From Dickeya aquatica (lineage in GTDB: Bacteria; Pseudomonadota; Gammaproteobacteria; Enterobacterales; Enterobacteriaceae): a stretch of DNA of 64,000 nt. Where the stretch lies: the NCBI RefSeq assembly GCF_900095885.1, contig NZ_LT615367.1, positions 2,356,001 through 2,420,000 of the forward strand. The letters are read 5' to 3'. The notes below the pieces were generated by a model that had not been told where the DNA came from, ran no database searches, and saw only the letters and a program-made list of their open reading frames with translations. Below, piece by piece: positions 25,677 through 34,479 of this stretch (its first letter is position 1; each line of letters starts with the position of its first letter). The translations under genes were made by a program, and so were the position numbers.

Positions 25677-26786
25677 CTAACTTTTGGGGCTGTCCGGCCA
25701 CGCGGGCGTGTCGTCCGGCTCCGGGGTGTCCGGCTGCTCCGCCGCCATCAGGTCGGCCAGCAGCCCGGTTTCCTCACTGTCCGACTGCTCTGCCGGATGG
25801 GTACTCGCATGGACCGCCTGCAACGCCCGGATTGAGACCTGCGTGTAGATTTGCGTGCTCTCCACGCTCGCATGGCCCAGCATCGCCTGTATCCACCGCA
25901 GGTCCGCCCCGTTCTCCAGCATCTGTGTGGCCATCGCGTGCCGGAACAGGTGGCAGCTTCCCCATTTCGCTATCCCCGACGCTTTGATGTAGTGACTGAC
26001 CAGATTGGTGATGCCGTTCGGCGTCAGTCCTTCCACCCCGTCCAGTGCCACGAACAGTGCCGGGCAGTGCGGGTTCACCAGCAGTTGCGGCCTCACCGCC
26101 TGCACGTAATACGTCAGCCAGCGCAGCGCCCGCTGCCCGACCGGGATAACCCGGTCTTTCTTCCCCTTGCCCTGCACGATGGTCACGATATGGCGGCTCG
26201 CGTCCACGCTGTACACCTCCAGCATCGCCACTTCACCCCGCCGTATCCCGGTTGACCACAGCAGCTCCATCAGCGCCCGGTCACGGATGCCTTGCAGCGT
26301 GGTCAGGTCCGGCAACGCCAGTACCTGCTCCACGTCCGCCACGCTCAGGATATGACGCGGCAGCCGCTTTTCCAGCCGGGGCAACACCAGACCCGACGCC
26401 GGGTCGGCCAGCAGCAGATGATGCCGCGTCATCCAGCCGAACCACACCACCAGTGGCCCCAGCTGGCTGCGCTGCGTCCGCGTGCTCAGTGGCTCCCCGT
26501 TCGGTTTGCGGTACTGGTACAGGTGGCGCTGATAGTGCTCCAGTATCGGTAAGGTGATGTCCCGGCCATAGTGCAGCCCGCGCTCCGCCGCCCACAGGAT
26601 GAACCGGTACTGGTGATGGGTTTGCGTCTTCAGCGTGGTTTCTGACCAGTTCCGCTCCCGACGCCACGCCACGAACCGCAGCAGCAGCGCGTACAGGCTC
26701 TTCGGGTCGCTGGCCGGGCCGATGGGTTTTCGGTAGACGTCATCCACCGTCAGCAGTGCATCGGCACGGGGTTTACGGTTGGCCAT
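25677..26786 (-). CDS. Tyrosine recombinase (XerC/D-like integrase), module B
   Basis: The 369-residue near-duplicate of the module A enzyme has the same catalytic residues (STGIRRGEV, GKGKKDR, SCHLFRHAM, MLGHASVES, TQIYTQVS). The first 330 residues are almost identical; the C-terminal tail is different and acidic (EQPDTPEPDDTPAWPD). It overlaps primase B by 14 bp. No toxin-antitoxin genes follow. Two closely related recombinases in one window could act on each other's sites. Confidence 0.93.
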   Translation of the reverse strand: MANRKPRADALLTVDDVYRKPIGPASDPKSLYALLLRFVAWRRERNWSETTLKTQTHHQYRFILWAAERGLHYGRDITLPILEHYQRHLYQYRKPNGEPLSTRTQRSQLGPLVVWFGWMTRHHLLLADPASGLVLPRLEKRLPRHILSVADVEQVLALPDLTTLQGIRDRALMELLWSTGIRRGEVAMLEVYSVDASRHIVTIVQGKGKKDRVIPVGQRALRWLTYYVQAVRPQLLVNPHCPALFVALDGVEGLTPNGITNLVSHYIKASGIAKWGSCHLFRHAMATQMLENGADLRWIQAMLGHASVESTQIYTQVSIRALQAVHASTHPAEQSDSEETGLLADLMAAEQPDTPEPDDTPAWPDSPKS

Positions 26787-29700
26787 GTGTCACCCCCGTT
26801 TTCCCGGTCACAGGCAGCGGTGCGGATGGCGATTTTCCTTTTCCCCTGATTACTGCGTCTGACTCAGCCCCGACTGGTTCGGCATCCAGCCCTTGTGCCG
26901 TCTGGCCTGACGCCGGTTTTTCCACGCCAGACCTGGCCCGGACCTGAGGCAGACTTAAGCCAGACTTTTCTTCCACCGGGCCAGACTTGCGTTCGCTGCC
27001 CTCATGCTCGTCCACCTCCAGCAGCCCGCACAGGTGCGGGTCATCACCGCTTTTTCCGTCCCACAGCAGCTCATACTGCAACAGGTGGCCCCGGCTGCCG
27101 CCGTGCAGCAGCAGGTATTCCATTTCAGCCAGCCGCAGACAGTGGTTCTTGAGCTGGCTGTCGCTCCAGTTCGTCCAGGCCCGGATATCCCGCCGCGTGA
27201 ACCGCACTTCGCCGGGCTGGCAGCCCTGACGCTGCGCCTGTTCGCCCACCATTGCCTGTATCAGCCGCAACAGCTTGCGCGTCTGCGGCGGCATTTCATC
27301 CAGCGTCCGGCCCAGCACCTCGTGGGCCAGCTGATTGGCCAGCGCGATATCGCTTTTTTCCACCTCGATATACTCGATAACCTGCCCCCGGTGCGTCACC
27401 CGTTTCACTTCACGCTGGTACTGATGCAGCAGCGCGATGGCCTGTATCAGCGTCAGGTACTTCATATGGTCGCGCCGGGTGCGGGTCTTGTCCGACAGGA
27501 ACGTCAGCCGGTCGGCATACGGATTCACCACCTTCAGTGGCCGCAGTAGCCGCTGCGCGTTCTGGTGCAGCCGGGTCAGGTACTGCTTTTCTGAAGACTG
27601 AAGCAGCCCGGCCAGCGTCTGACCGTGGCGCTGCATCGCGTGTATCGCCTGCGTCTGCTCCCGCGACTCGTTCACGGTGAGAACCAGGCAACGGTTCAGC
27701 AGCTCTTCGTCCACGTCGCTGGCCGTGGTGGTCAGCATCAGCATCACCGGTCCCTGTACCTTGTATTCCCGCGTCACCAGCTCCCCGCTCTGCTCGTTCT
27801 TGCCGGTACTGGCGATTTTCAGTTCCCCGTCCGACTGGAGCAACTTGAGGGCATACGCCGCCTGCCGCACCCCTTCTTCTTCCGCGATGGCCAGGATTTT
27901 GTGCTGTAACGAGGTTTCACCGAGGTAATACAGGCTCTGCCCGGTCATCGCGCTGTACTGGATACGTTCTTCTTCCGGCATCATCCCCAGCACCGCCTCC
28001 ATCAGGCTGCTTTTCCCGGCAGCGCTTGATGACTGGATAAGCACGGCCAGCGGTTTATCCAGCTTGCGCGACGTCGCCGCCAGATACCCGGTCAGCAGAT
28101 TGGTCGATTCTCCCACCACCCCGCAGGCGGCGAGGTCGTCCACGATACGTGCGGCAAGGTCCGGGGACTTGAGTAACGCCAGTGCGCCCGCCTCGTCTTC
28201 CGCAGATAGCGTCACCGCCGGAGCGCGTTCGGCCTGCTCCGCCGCCTGCCGCTGACGCGCCTGTTGCTGCTCCAGCATCAGCAGCACCCGCCCGCATTCG
28301 CGTTTGATGACCGAAGACTCGCACTCAAGCTCTGCCGCCGCCGCGCTGATATACCCCTGACGATGACGTGAACTGTACATATCCAGACTGTCCACATGGA
28401 ACGCGCCCGTGCTCTCGTCCCGCACCTGTACGTTCACTTTCATCACGTCCTGTACGGTGTTTTTCTGCCAGCCCCGCACCCGCCACACGCGCGGGCCGTG
28501 GGTCAGCAGCAGGTCGCCGGACGGGGTTAACTCCCCCGCCACCGTCGGTGCCGGTACGCCCGCCGGGGCGGTTAAGGAAGAAGGTTCAGACTCACCGTTT
28601 ACCACTGTGTCAGCGCGGAACACCACGCCGGGGCCGGACCCGTTCCCCATCCATGCCGCCTGCTCCAGTGCCAGCCCTAACGCCGATTCCGGGCTGCCAC
28701 TGTTGCGCGCATACGCATTCGCATCCAGCCCCGGCGGGAACCGCACCCGCCACGCCCCGATACCCGCTTCCAGCAGCGCCGCCGCCACGCTCTCCGCGCC
28801 CCGGTCGCCCGCCGCGTCCCGGTCATAGGCTATCTGCACCCGCTTCACGCCGTGGTACTGCAACGCCGCCAGATGGTCGGCGCTAAAACCGTTGGCCCCG
28901 TACGCCGTGGTCACGTTGCGGAACCCGGCACACCAGAACGTCATCGCATCGATCAGCGACTCGCACAGGATAAGGTCCGGCGACGCCTTCAGCGCCGCCT
29001 CGTTCCACACCCCGGCCAGCGGCGACGGCAGATACAGGTGCTTCGGCGAGCCTTTGAGGATTTTGTGGTCCGGCTGCACCCGACGCCCGTACAACTGCAT
29101 CACCCGGCCACGCTGCGCCACATTCGCCGACTCCGCCCAGCCGATAACCGGCATCACCACGCAGCCCCGGAAGTGGTCCTGTCTGGTGGCCGCGCGCAGC
29201 ACCCCCAGCCCGGCCAGTTTCTCACGCAGCCGCTTGCCCTCCTGGCTCGACGAGGACGGCAGCAGCCCCGCGCTGCCGCCGATACCGTGATGACCGGCGA
29301 ACCCCAGCCGGAAGTGGCTCACCAGCTCGGGATGATCCAGCCCGCGACCGGCCAGCCACTGCTGCGCCTCCGGGCTCGCCAGCAGGCTCTGGTGGTAGAA
29401 GTGGATAACCTGATCCAGCAGCGCCTGACCGTCATCATCCAGGTCGGCGAGTTTCTGGCGGGGCGGCGAAGCCGGCGGGGAAGACAACTCCGGGGCGGCG
29501 GCTAAAAAAGAAGCCGAACCGGCCAGCTCCCGCAGCCGCAGCAGCGTTTGCGGGTAGGTCAGCCGCTCGGTGTGTTGCAGCCAGTCCAGCACCGACCCCG
29601 ACGCCCCGCAGCCGAAGCAGTGATACAGGTTCTTCGACGGCGTGATGACGCAGGACGGCGTGTTTTCCTGATGGAACGGGCACCGGCACACATAGCTGTC

Positions 29701-29802
29701 CGCACCCTGTTTTTTCAGCCGATGCCCCTGAGACTGCGCCACCGCCCGCAGCGACACCCCGCGTTTCAGTTGCTCCAGCTCTGCCGGTGTCAGTCGTCCC
29801 AT
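26773..29802 (-). CDS. CHC2/TOPRIM primase fused to P-loop ATPase, module B
   Basis: The 1,009-residue counterpart of the module A protein has the same zinc finger (CRCPFHQENTPSC, YHCFGCGASG), TOPRIM region (LILCESLIDAMTFW, AYDRDAAGDRG) and Walker A (SSSAAGKSS). It lacks the 73-residue C-terminal duplication. Scattered substitutions cluster in the linker after the zinc finger and before the ATPase, so the copies have diverged under apparent retention of the domains. ATG 29802 follows GGAG. It is divergent from a broken XRE gene. Confidence 0.9.
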   Translation of the reverse strand: MGRLTPAELEQLKRGVSLRAVAQSQGHRLKKQGADSYVCRCPFHQENTPSCVITPSKNLYHCFGCGASGSVLDWLQHTERLTYPQTLLRLRELAGSASFLAAAPELSSPPASPPRQKLADLDDDGQALLDQVIHFYHQSLLASPEAQQWLAGRGLDHPELVSHFRLGFAGHHGIGGSAGLLPSSSSQEGKRLREKLAGLGVLRAATRQDHFRGCVVMPVIGWAESANVAQRGRVMQLYGRRVQPDHKILKGSPKHLYLPSPLAGVWNEAALKASPDLILCESLIDAMTFWCAGFRNVTTAYGANGFSADHLAALQYHGVKRVQIAYDRDAAGDRGAESVAAALLEAGIGAWRVRFPPGLDANAYARNSGSPESALGLALEQAAWMGNGSGPGVVFRADTVVNGESEPSSLTAPAGVPAPTVAGELTPSGDLLLTHGPRVWRVRGWQKNTVQDVMKVNVQVRDESTGAFHVDSLDMYSSRHRQGYISAAAAELECESSVIKRECGRVLLMLEQQQARQRQAAEQAERAPAVTLSAEDEAGALALLKSPDLAARIVDDLAACGVVGESTNLLTGYLAATSRKLDKPLAVLIQSSSAAGKSSLMEAVLGMMPEEERIQYSAMTGQSLYYLGETSLQHKILAIAEEEGVRQAAYALKLLQSDGELKIASTGKNEQSGELVTREYKVQGPVMLMLTTTASDVDEELLNRCLVLTVNESREQTQAIHAMQRHGQTLAGLLQSSEKQYLTRLHQNAQRLLRPLKVVNPYADRLTFLSDKTRTRRDHMKYLTLIQAIALLHQYQREVKRVTHRGQVIEYIEVEKSDIALANQLAHEVLGRTLDEMPPQTRKLLRLIQAMVGEQAQRQGCQPGEVRFTRRDIRAWTNWSDSQLKNHCLRLAEMEYLLLHGGSRGHLLQYELLWDGKSGDDPHLCGLLEVDEHEGSERKSGPVEEKSGLSLPQVRARSGVEKPASGQTAQGLDAEPVGAESDAVIRGKGKSPSAPLPVTGKTGVTHGQP

Positions 29803-29916
29803 TTCCGCTGCTCCTGTCAAAAACCTGTCAATAGGGTTTCAGTAAAAATAACTCGACAAGCATATACCGCAGTGAGTAGTATTTACAACAGTGAGATGTA
29901 AAACAAGAGGTAGATT

Positions 29917-30349
29917 ATGGCCATCAGGACTTTACCAGCACAGGGTTCATCCACGATGGCGGCATCTATCAGTAGTGAAGAACAACGCTTTATGACCGAA
30001 CTCGGCAGCGTATCACCGCCCTGCGTAAAGACGCCGGACTCACTCAGGTTCAGCTTGCACAGGCACTGAACGTTTCCAGCAGGCTGTTCAGTCATGGGAG
30101 TCCGGGCGGCGGCGGATACAGATTTCAGCGCTGCCTGCCGTGGCAAGACAGCTTTCCGTTTCTCTTGATGCCCTGCTGGGCGACAGCCATACCCCGACAC
30201 CGCGCAAGCGCGGCCCGGCGTCACGACTGGAGCAGCAGATTCAGGTGATAGGCCAGTTGCCCAGAAGCAGGCAGAAGCTGGTGTCGGAGATGCTCGACGC
30301 TGTGATTGCTCAGGCGCAACAGGCAGGAGCGGACGGACTGGACAGCTAA
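29917..30349 (+). pseudogene. XRE-family regulator, module B, broken by two 1-base deletions
   Basis: The sequence matches the intact regulator at 22694 but lacks one G near 30008 (GGCAGCGTATC against GGCAGGCGTATC) and one C near 30075 (TTTCCAGC against TTTCCCAGC). The two deletions sit on either side of the helix-turn-helix and do not restore the frame, so the DNA-binding domain is lost. The 3' half (residues about 75-144) stays open from 30140. Primase B and SymE B may therefore be unregulated or depend on the module A protein. Confidence 0.9.
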
Positions 30350-30432
30350 GAAGACAGGTTTTTTAACGCGGGGGCGATGAGTTCGCACCTCATCACCCCT
30401 GCTCACCACAAGCAACTAAAGAGGTAGTTACT

Positions 30433-30720
30433 ATGGCTGTACGCGATGATAAGGCAATACAACGCATTTCCCAAGCCGAACGCTATGCACGCGCCCGCTT
30501 TCACGCGGTGTCCCTGCAAGGCGCCTGGCTTACCGAGGCCGGGTTTACCGACGGGATGCCGCTAAAAATACGGGTCATGCCCGGCTGCATGGTCATCACC
30601 GCCCAGAACACCCGCGAGCTGTGGCACTGTCTCGAAGGTCTCAGCATTGAACCCTTTGACCCGGACGCCGCCGCCAACTGGATCAGGCATTACCCCGGCG
30701 GCCTTAAGTTCGCTGAGTAA
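30433..30720 (+). CDS. SymE-family protein, module B
   Basis: A 95-residue protein differing from the module A copy at only a few positions (FHAVSLQGAWLTEAGF here). It has the same ribosome site GAGGTAGTTACT, same length and same ending GGLKFAE. It lies 84 bp after the broken XRE gene. Toxicity and antisense control are unproven. Confidence 0.8.
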   Translation: MAVRDDKAIQRISQAERYARARFHAVSLQGAWLTEAGFTDGMPLKIRVMPGCMVITAQNTRELWHCLEGLSIEPFDPDAAANWIRHYPGGLKFAE

Positions 30721-30726
30721 TCAACA

Positions 30727-30860
30727 CCACCCCGGCCCGCGCCGGGGGTTTTGTTTTATGGCTGGGGTGTCGGGGCGTGGCCCTGACCGGGTGGTTTTGG
30801 GGACACGGCCCACTGGCGGTGGCCACAAAACATTTCCTGTCCGGGGGTTTAAGTATTTTC
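30727..30860. repeat. Cassette-junction repeat, copy 3
   Basis: Full-length copy of the segment at 15106, ending TTTAAGTATTTTC. The SymE-type remnant that normally follows is reduced here to about 55 bases (30861-30918) before the shared CGGTAAAAATGAC sequence. Confidence 0.8.
30730..30757 (+). terminator. Terminator of SymE-like gene B
   Basis: CCCCGGC and GCCGGGG pair around CCGC and are followed by GTTTTGTTTT. Confidence 0.8.
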
Positions 30861-30933
30861 GGTCACTGTCACCATTCAGGCTCAAGGACGGCAAGATGAC
30901 AGCGGCACGGAGAGTCTGACCGGTAAAAATGAC

Positions 30934-30957
30934 GATCCCGGCGCGGGGCCGGGATCT
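30934..30957. terminator. Terminator hairpin at immunity-gene 3' end
   Basis: GATCCCGG and CCGGGATC form a perfect 8-bp stem. It lies 3 bp beyond the Imm8-like gene stop and equals the hairpins at 15375 and 33826. Confidence 0.6.
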
Positions 30958-30960
30958 TGA

Positions 30961-31314
30961 TCAAGGCTGGTAATCCTCATATTCCCAGGCAAAAACACGG
31001 GAGAGCTTCTGCGCGATCTCCATCCAGTCGTCACCTTCGCACTGATCGATATAGTCTGTGATGGTCTTTTTAATCTCATCCAGATCGTATTTACGAACCA
31101 GCAACGTGTGCCGCATCAGTTCCGGCAACCATCGGTGCTTGCAGAGCCATTCAGGGGTGCAGATATTTAGATGGAAATAATTTATCCCCTCTTCGTTTTC
31201 TGGACCTATTCTCAAATTGACCAATAGGATAAAACAGTTTTTTTCTTCGGGCTGATAACTTTCCAAACTGAAATCTGGAGAATCAACCCATATACCCTTT
31301 AAGATCGCTTTCAT
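30961..31314 (-). CDS. Immunity protein, Imm8-like
   Basis: The 117-residue protein has the pattern I associate with Imm8: an early strand, LLVNLRIGPENEEGINYF, then CTPEWLCKH, HTLLVRKYDLDEIKKTI and a tryptophan-rich end (DDWMEIAQKL, VFAWEYEDY). The gene is intact although its partner toxin at 31311-33348 is frameshifted twice. ATG 31314 overlaps the toxin's last codons by four bases. It would still protect against incoming toxins of the same type. Confidence 0.75.
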   Translation of the reverse strand: MKAILKGIWVDSPDFSLESYQPEEKNCFILLVNLRIGPENEEGINYFHLNICTPEWLCKHRWLPELMRHTLLVRKYDLDEIKKTITDYIDQCEGDDWMEIAQKLSRVFAWEYEDYQP

Positions 31315-33348
31315 TTCTCAATACTCATATGCGCGTTGCCAGTGATCTTTCCGTCTTTTTGTTGGACAAAATTAGCCTGTATTCCTGTCGGATTTAAATG
31401 TTCTGGTGCATTGGGCTTTTCAGATGGCGGTCTATAAATACGTAATCCATCGGCACTAATTAAACATCCTGGACAATCTTTTTGATTAGTTACCAATTTG
31501 GCCCATCACCAACCCAGATTTGGCCTAATCGATCCGCTTCTGCTTTGGTGCCAGAACCAACACCATAATTCAGCTTCCCGTTATCACCCTGAACCACCGC
31601 TGCCAGTCTCGGATCCTGCTTCGCAATATTGTCCAGATTTTGCTGCACCAAATCCTCTTTGAGCTTCGGATAGGTTGCCGCGTTCTCCGCGCCGCTCGAT
31701 GGTTTACCTTCTGTCTGAGTACTGCCTGCTCCCGGTTTTCTGATGATGCCGAAGGCTTCACTCCCGGCGTTAATCCTTCCTCCGCCGCTTTACCCGCGCC
31801 GACTCCAGCCAGACCACCGGCGATATACATCGCCCCCATCTGGTAGCCCACCGCCGATTTCGCCGCTTCTTCACTCATCCCGGTGCGCATATACGCCGCA
31901 ACCATACCGTTGAACAGTTCCCGCGTCTGTTTCGCTTCCTCGCCAGTGCTCACCAGTAACTGCTGTATCTGCTGATAACCGTCCTGCGTTTCCTTCGGAT
32001 TCTGATAGCCCAGATTTTGATAGGTCGCCTGTTTTTCCAGTGCATCCTGACGGGCGGCACTACAAGCTGAAGCACTGCCATCCATACAGGCAGTGACCAG
32101 TTCCTTACTGGTTTGCGCATCCTTACGGTTCAGCGCATCGCGCTCCTGTTTTTCCTGCTCGGTCAGGTTCTCTTTGTGGTTGAGATACGTCTGGCGGCTC
32201 TTGTCCGTGCTGCTCAGATAGTTATTCTCCACCGCATTGCGCCCGGCCTGTGCCCCCGTGGCTGCGCCGTCCACACTCCCTGAGGCTATCCCCGCCGCCA
32301 GGCCCGCGGCCACCGAAGCCAGCGCGCTGACCGACTGTTTCTCCGTTTCCGTCAGCGTGTTGCTGTCACGGCCCGGGTACAGTGCCTGCATGATAAGCAG
32401 CCGCGCCGCCAGTTCGCCACCGGCCGCGCCCGCGGCTCCCGCCACCGCATCACGGCCCGATACCTGCGCCACCACGGCCCCCACCAGCGCATGGCCCATC
32501 GCATTCGCCGCAATGTCCGAGGCCGTGGCGTTGCGCTCATCCGCTGGCATCGTCGCCTGTTTCACCAGCTGCGCCAGATACGGGGCCGACGCCCCCGCCA
32601 GCGCCTGTTGCAGGTTGCCGCCGCCCGCCAGCGCCTGCAACGCCGCCGTTGCTGCCTGCAACCCGCGCTGCACGTCGCTGCCCGTGCCGTACGACGCCAT
32701 CACCGCCTTGTACGCTGCCGTGTCCGTCAGGTCTTTCCGGTATTTATCCCACGCTGCCTCGGAGGCGTTATCCGGCAGGCGATCCACCTTGCCACTGGCT
32801 TCTGCCGCCCGCGTCGCACGAATTTCCCCTTCGGTGCGCACCACCTCCATCACCTGCCCGCCCAGCGCCCCCACCGACTGCGCCAGTTGCAGCCGCTGCT
32901 GCTCCTTCTCCTTGTCAAACAGCGGACTCAGCCCGTTCGCCGCGTGTGCCGCATCCCGGCTCAGGCCCGCCACGTCCTGCTGCTGCCCACCCGGATTGCG
33001 GATGACCAGCGCCCCCTCGCTTACCGCCGCGTACGTGGTGCTGGCAGCATTGCCGCCCCGCCCCAGCGACATCAGCGCCGATGGCGCGGTCATCGCCGCC
33101 GTCTTCAGCGCATCCATCAGCCCCGGGGCCGTGCTCAGGCTCAGCCCGCCGCCGCTGTGCGACACCGAGAACTCGGCCCGGTTGTCGAGATTGCCAAAGC
33201 CCAGCGTGCCCGTCTCCAGCCGGTTTTTATCCGCGCCGGCCGTCGAACCAATCACCGCGCCGTCCAGCTGGGTGTGCCCGCCCACGCGCACGTCATAGCC
33301 GCCCTGACCCGCAAACAGCCCGGTCTGCTGCTCGCGGTAAAATGCCAT
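31311..33348 (-). pseudogene. Orphan CdiA C-terminal toxin fragment with two frameshifts
   Basis: From MAFYREQQTGLFAGQGGYD at 33348 the frame runs through the hecA-like pretoxin region and AGRNAVENN into a toxin region (YQNPKETQDGYQQIQQLL). Near 31775 one base is missing: the encoded sense then continues in another frame as NAGSEAFGIIRKPGAGST. Near 31503 a second base is missing (GGGCC where one more G restores VGDGAKLVTNQ), and the true end is HMSIEK at 31311. Repairing both gives a continuous toxin with a CPGC motif. The activity is not recognised. It lacks secretion signals and is a relic or silent cassette. Confidence 0.85.
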
Positions 33349-33466
33349 GCTACCGCCCGACGCTGCCGCTGACTTACGGCCTCGCCATCAGTTATATTCC
33401 CCGACAACCGCAGCGGGCACAGCACGGTTTATTCCCGTCAACGTTACGCGCAGGCGTTTTAGCATC

Positions 33467-33538
33467 GAACGCATTGACCCGACTGCCGCCGCCAACTGGA
33501 TCAGGCATTACCCCGGCGGCCTTAAGTTCGCCGAGTAA
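33467..33538 (+). pseudogene. 3' remnant of the SymE-like gene (junction fragment)
   Basis: IERIDPTAAANWIRHYPGG and the LKFAE end match the last 24 codons of the SymE-like genes; the 5' part is missing. The arrangement is the same as at 15018-15088. Confidence 0.6.
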
Positions 33539-33545
33539 TCAACAC

Positions 33546-33681
33546 CACCCCCGGCCCGCGCCGGGGGTTTTTTGTTTTAATGCGAGGGTGTCGGGGCATG
33601 GCCCTGACCGGGTGGTTTTGGGGGCACGGCACACTGGCGGTGGCCACAAAACATTTCCTGTCCGGGGGTTTAAGTATTTTC
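33546..33681. repeat. Cassette-junction repeat, copy 4
   Basis: Full copy, beginning with the SymE-like terminator hairpin (stem at 33548-33567 with TTTTTTGTTTT to 33578) and ending TTTAAGTATTTTC. Confidence 0.8.
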
Positions 33682-33811
33682 AGGCAACCCGCCGCCACAA
33701 CTCACGCTGAAGGGCCGATGGTTGGAAGACCTCGGTTTTAACACCGGCCAACCGGTGATTGTCACCGTCGAGCGCGGGCGGCTGGTGATTGAGGCGGAGA
33801 TTAGGATCTAA
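33674..33811 (+). pseudogene. SymE-family C-terminal remnant
   Basis: A stop-bounded frame without a start encodes GNPPPQLTLKGRWLEDLGF and GQPVIVTVERGRLVIEAEIRI. It is nearly identical to 15223-15360 and fused directly to the junction repeat. Confidence 0.65.
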
Positions 33812-33825
33812 CCGGTAAAAACGAC

Positions 33826-33851
33826 GATCCCGGCGCAGGCCGGGATCTTTT
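33826..33851. terminator. Terminator between SymE remnant and hecA immunity region
   Basis: GATCCCGGC and GCCGGGATC pair perfectly; TTTTC follows on the plus strand. Confidence 0.65.
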
Positions 33852-33866
33852 CACTACAGTAAATTA

Positions 33867-34016
33867 TCATATCAGAGCAGAGATATGTTTATATTCACCC
33901 AACGCTACGACTTCACAATCAGATTCATCTAAAGCACCTAATATATAAAAAACCACACCACCATTTAACCAAATTAGTTTCATCCAATCAGATCTAGTTC
34001 TGACATTAAAATCAAT
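33867..34016 (-). pseudogene. Possible second immunity gene or frameshifted immunity tail
   Basis: Just past the immunity stop, another frame encodes IDFNVRTRSDWMKLIWLNGG, then VVFYILGALDESDCEVVALG and EYKHISALI to a stop at 33867. The composition and AT-richness match immunity genes. It has no good start codon and could be the original C-terminus of the upstream gene in a shifted frame, or a cassette relic. Confidence 0.4.
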
Positions 34017-34479
34017 TTTCTTTACCAGAACCAACAAAAAGCCCAAAAGAAATATTTTTTTCAGAGTTTATTAATGGCTTTAGATCATTAAGGTGAGATA
34101 AAGATAAACGACAAAAACCAGACAAAATCAAACCTTTATCCATATCTGTTATAACATCAATTTTATCAAGTAAATTCTCAACATCGTAACCTCTTGCCTT
34201 CAGCAAGCCCCATGTTTTCTTATATCTTATAATCCGATTATCAGGCTGATAACCAGATAATTGTAAAAAAACAAAAAAATCCGCCATCTCATTGTTAGCA
34301 CAAAGCCTTTCAGCCATCCGACCAAGAAGATTTATTGTTCCGTCTCCACGTCCATGTTTATGCAACTCCCAGCTTACAGCGGATATATTTTTTTCAGCAA
34401 TGCCCAATGAATTGAAATTAGCAATTTCATTTGGCTGATAAATATCCTCTGCAACCCTAACAATATAATCAATAGTCAT
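34012..34479 (-). CDS. Immunity protein for the HecA C-terminal toxin
   Basis: The 155-residue protein starts at ATG 34479 (MTIDYIVRVAEDIYQPNE), overlapping the end of hecA by 11 bp, the expected cdiA-cdiI arrangement. The upstream extension of the frame lies inside hecA and is not used. It looks largely helical (LLGRMAERLCANNEMADFF, LDKIDVITDMDKGL). The family is not recognised. Low GC compared with hecA marks it as part of an exchangeable cassette. Confidence 0.7.
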   Translation of the reverse strand: MTIDYIVRVAEDIYQPNEIANFNSLGIAEKNISAVSWELHKHGRGDGTINLLGRMAERLCANNEMADFFVFLQLSGYQPDNRIIRYKKTWGLLKARGYDVENLLDKIDVITDMDKGLILSGFCRLSLSHLNDLKPLINSEKNISFGLFVGSGKEN

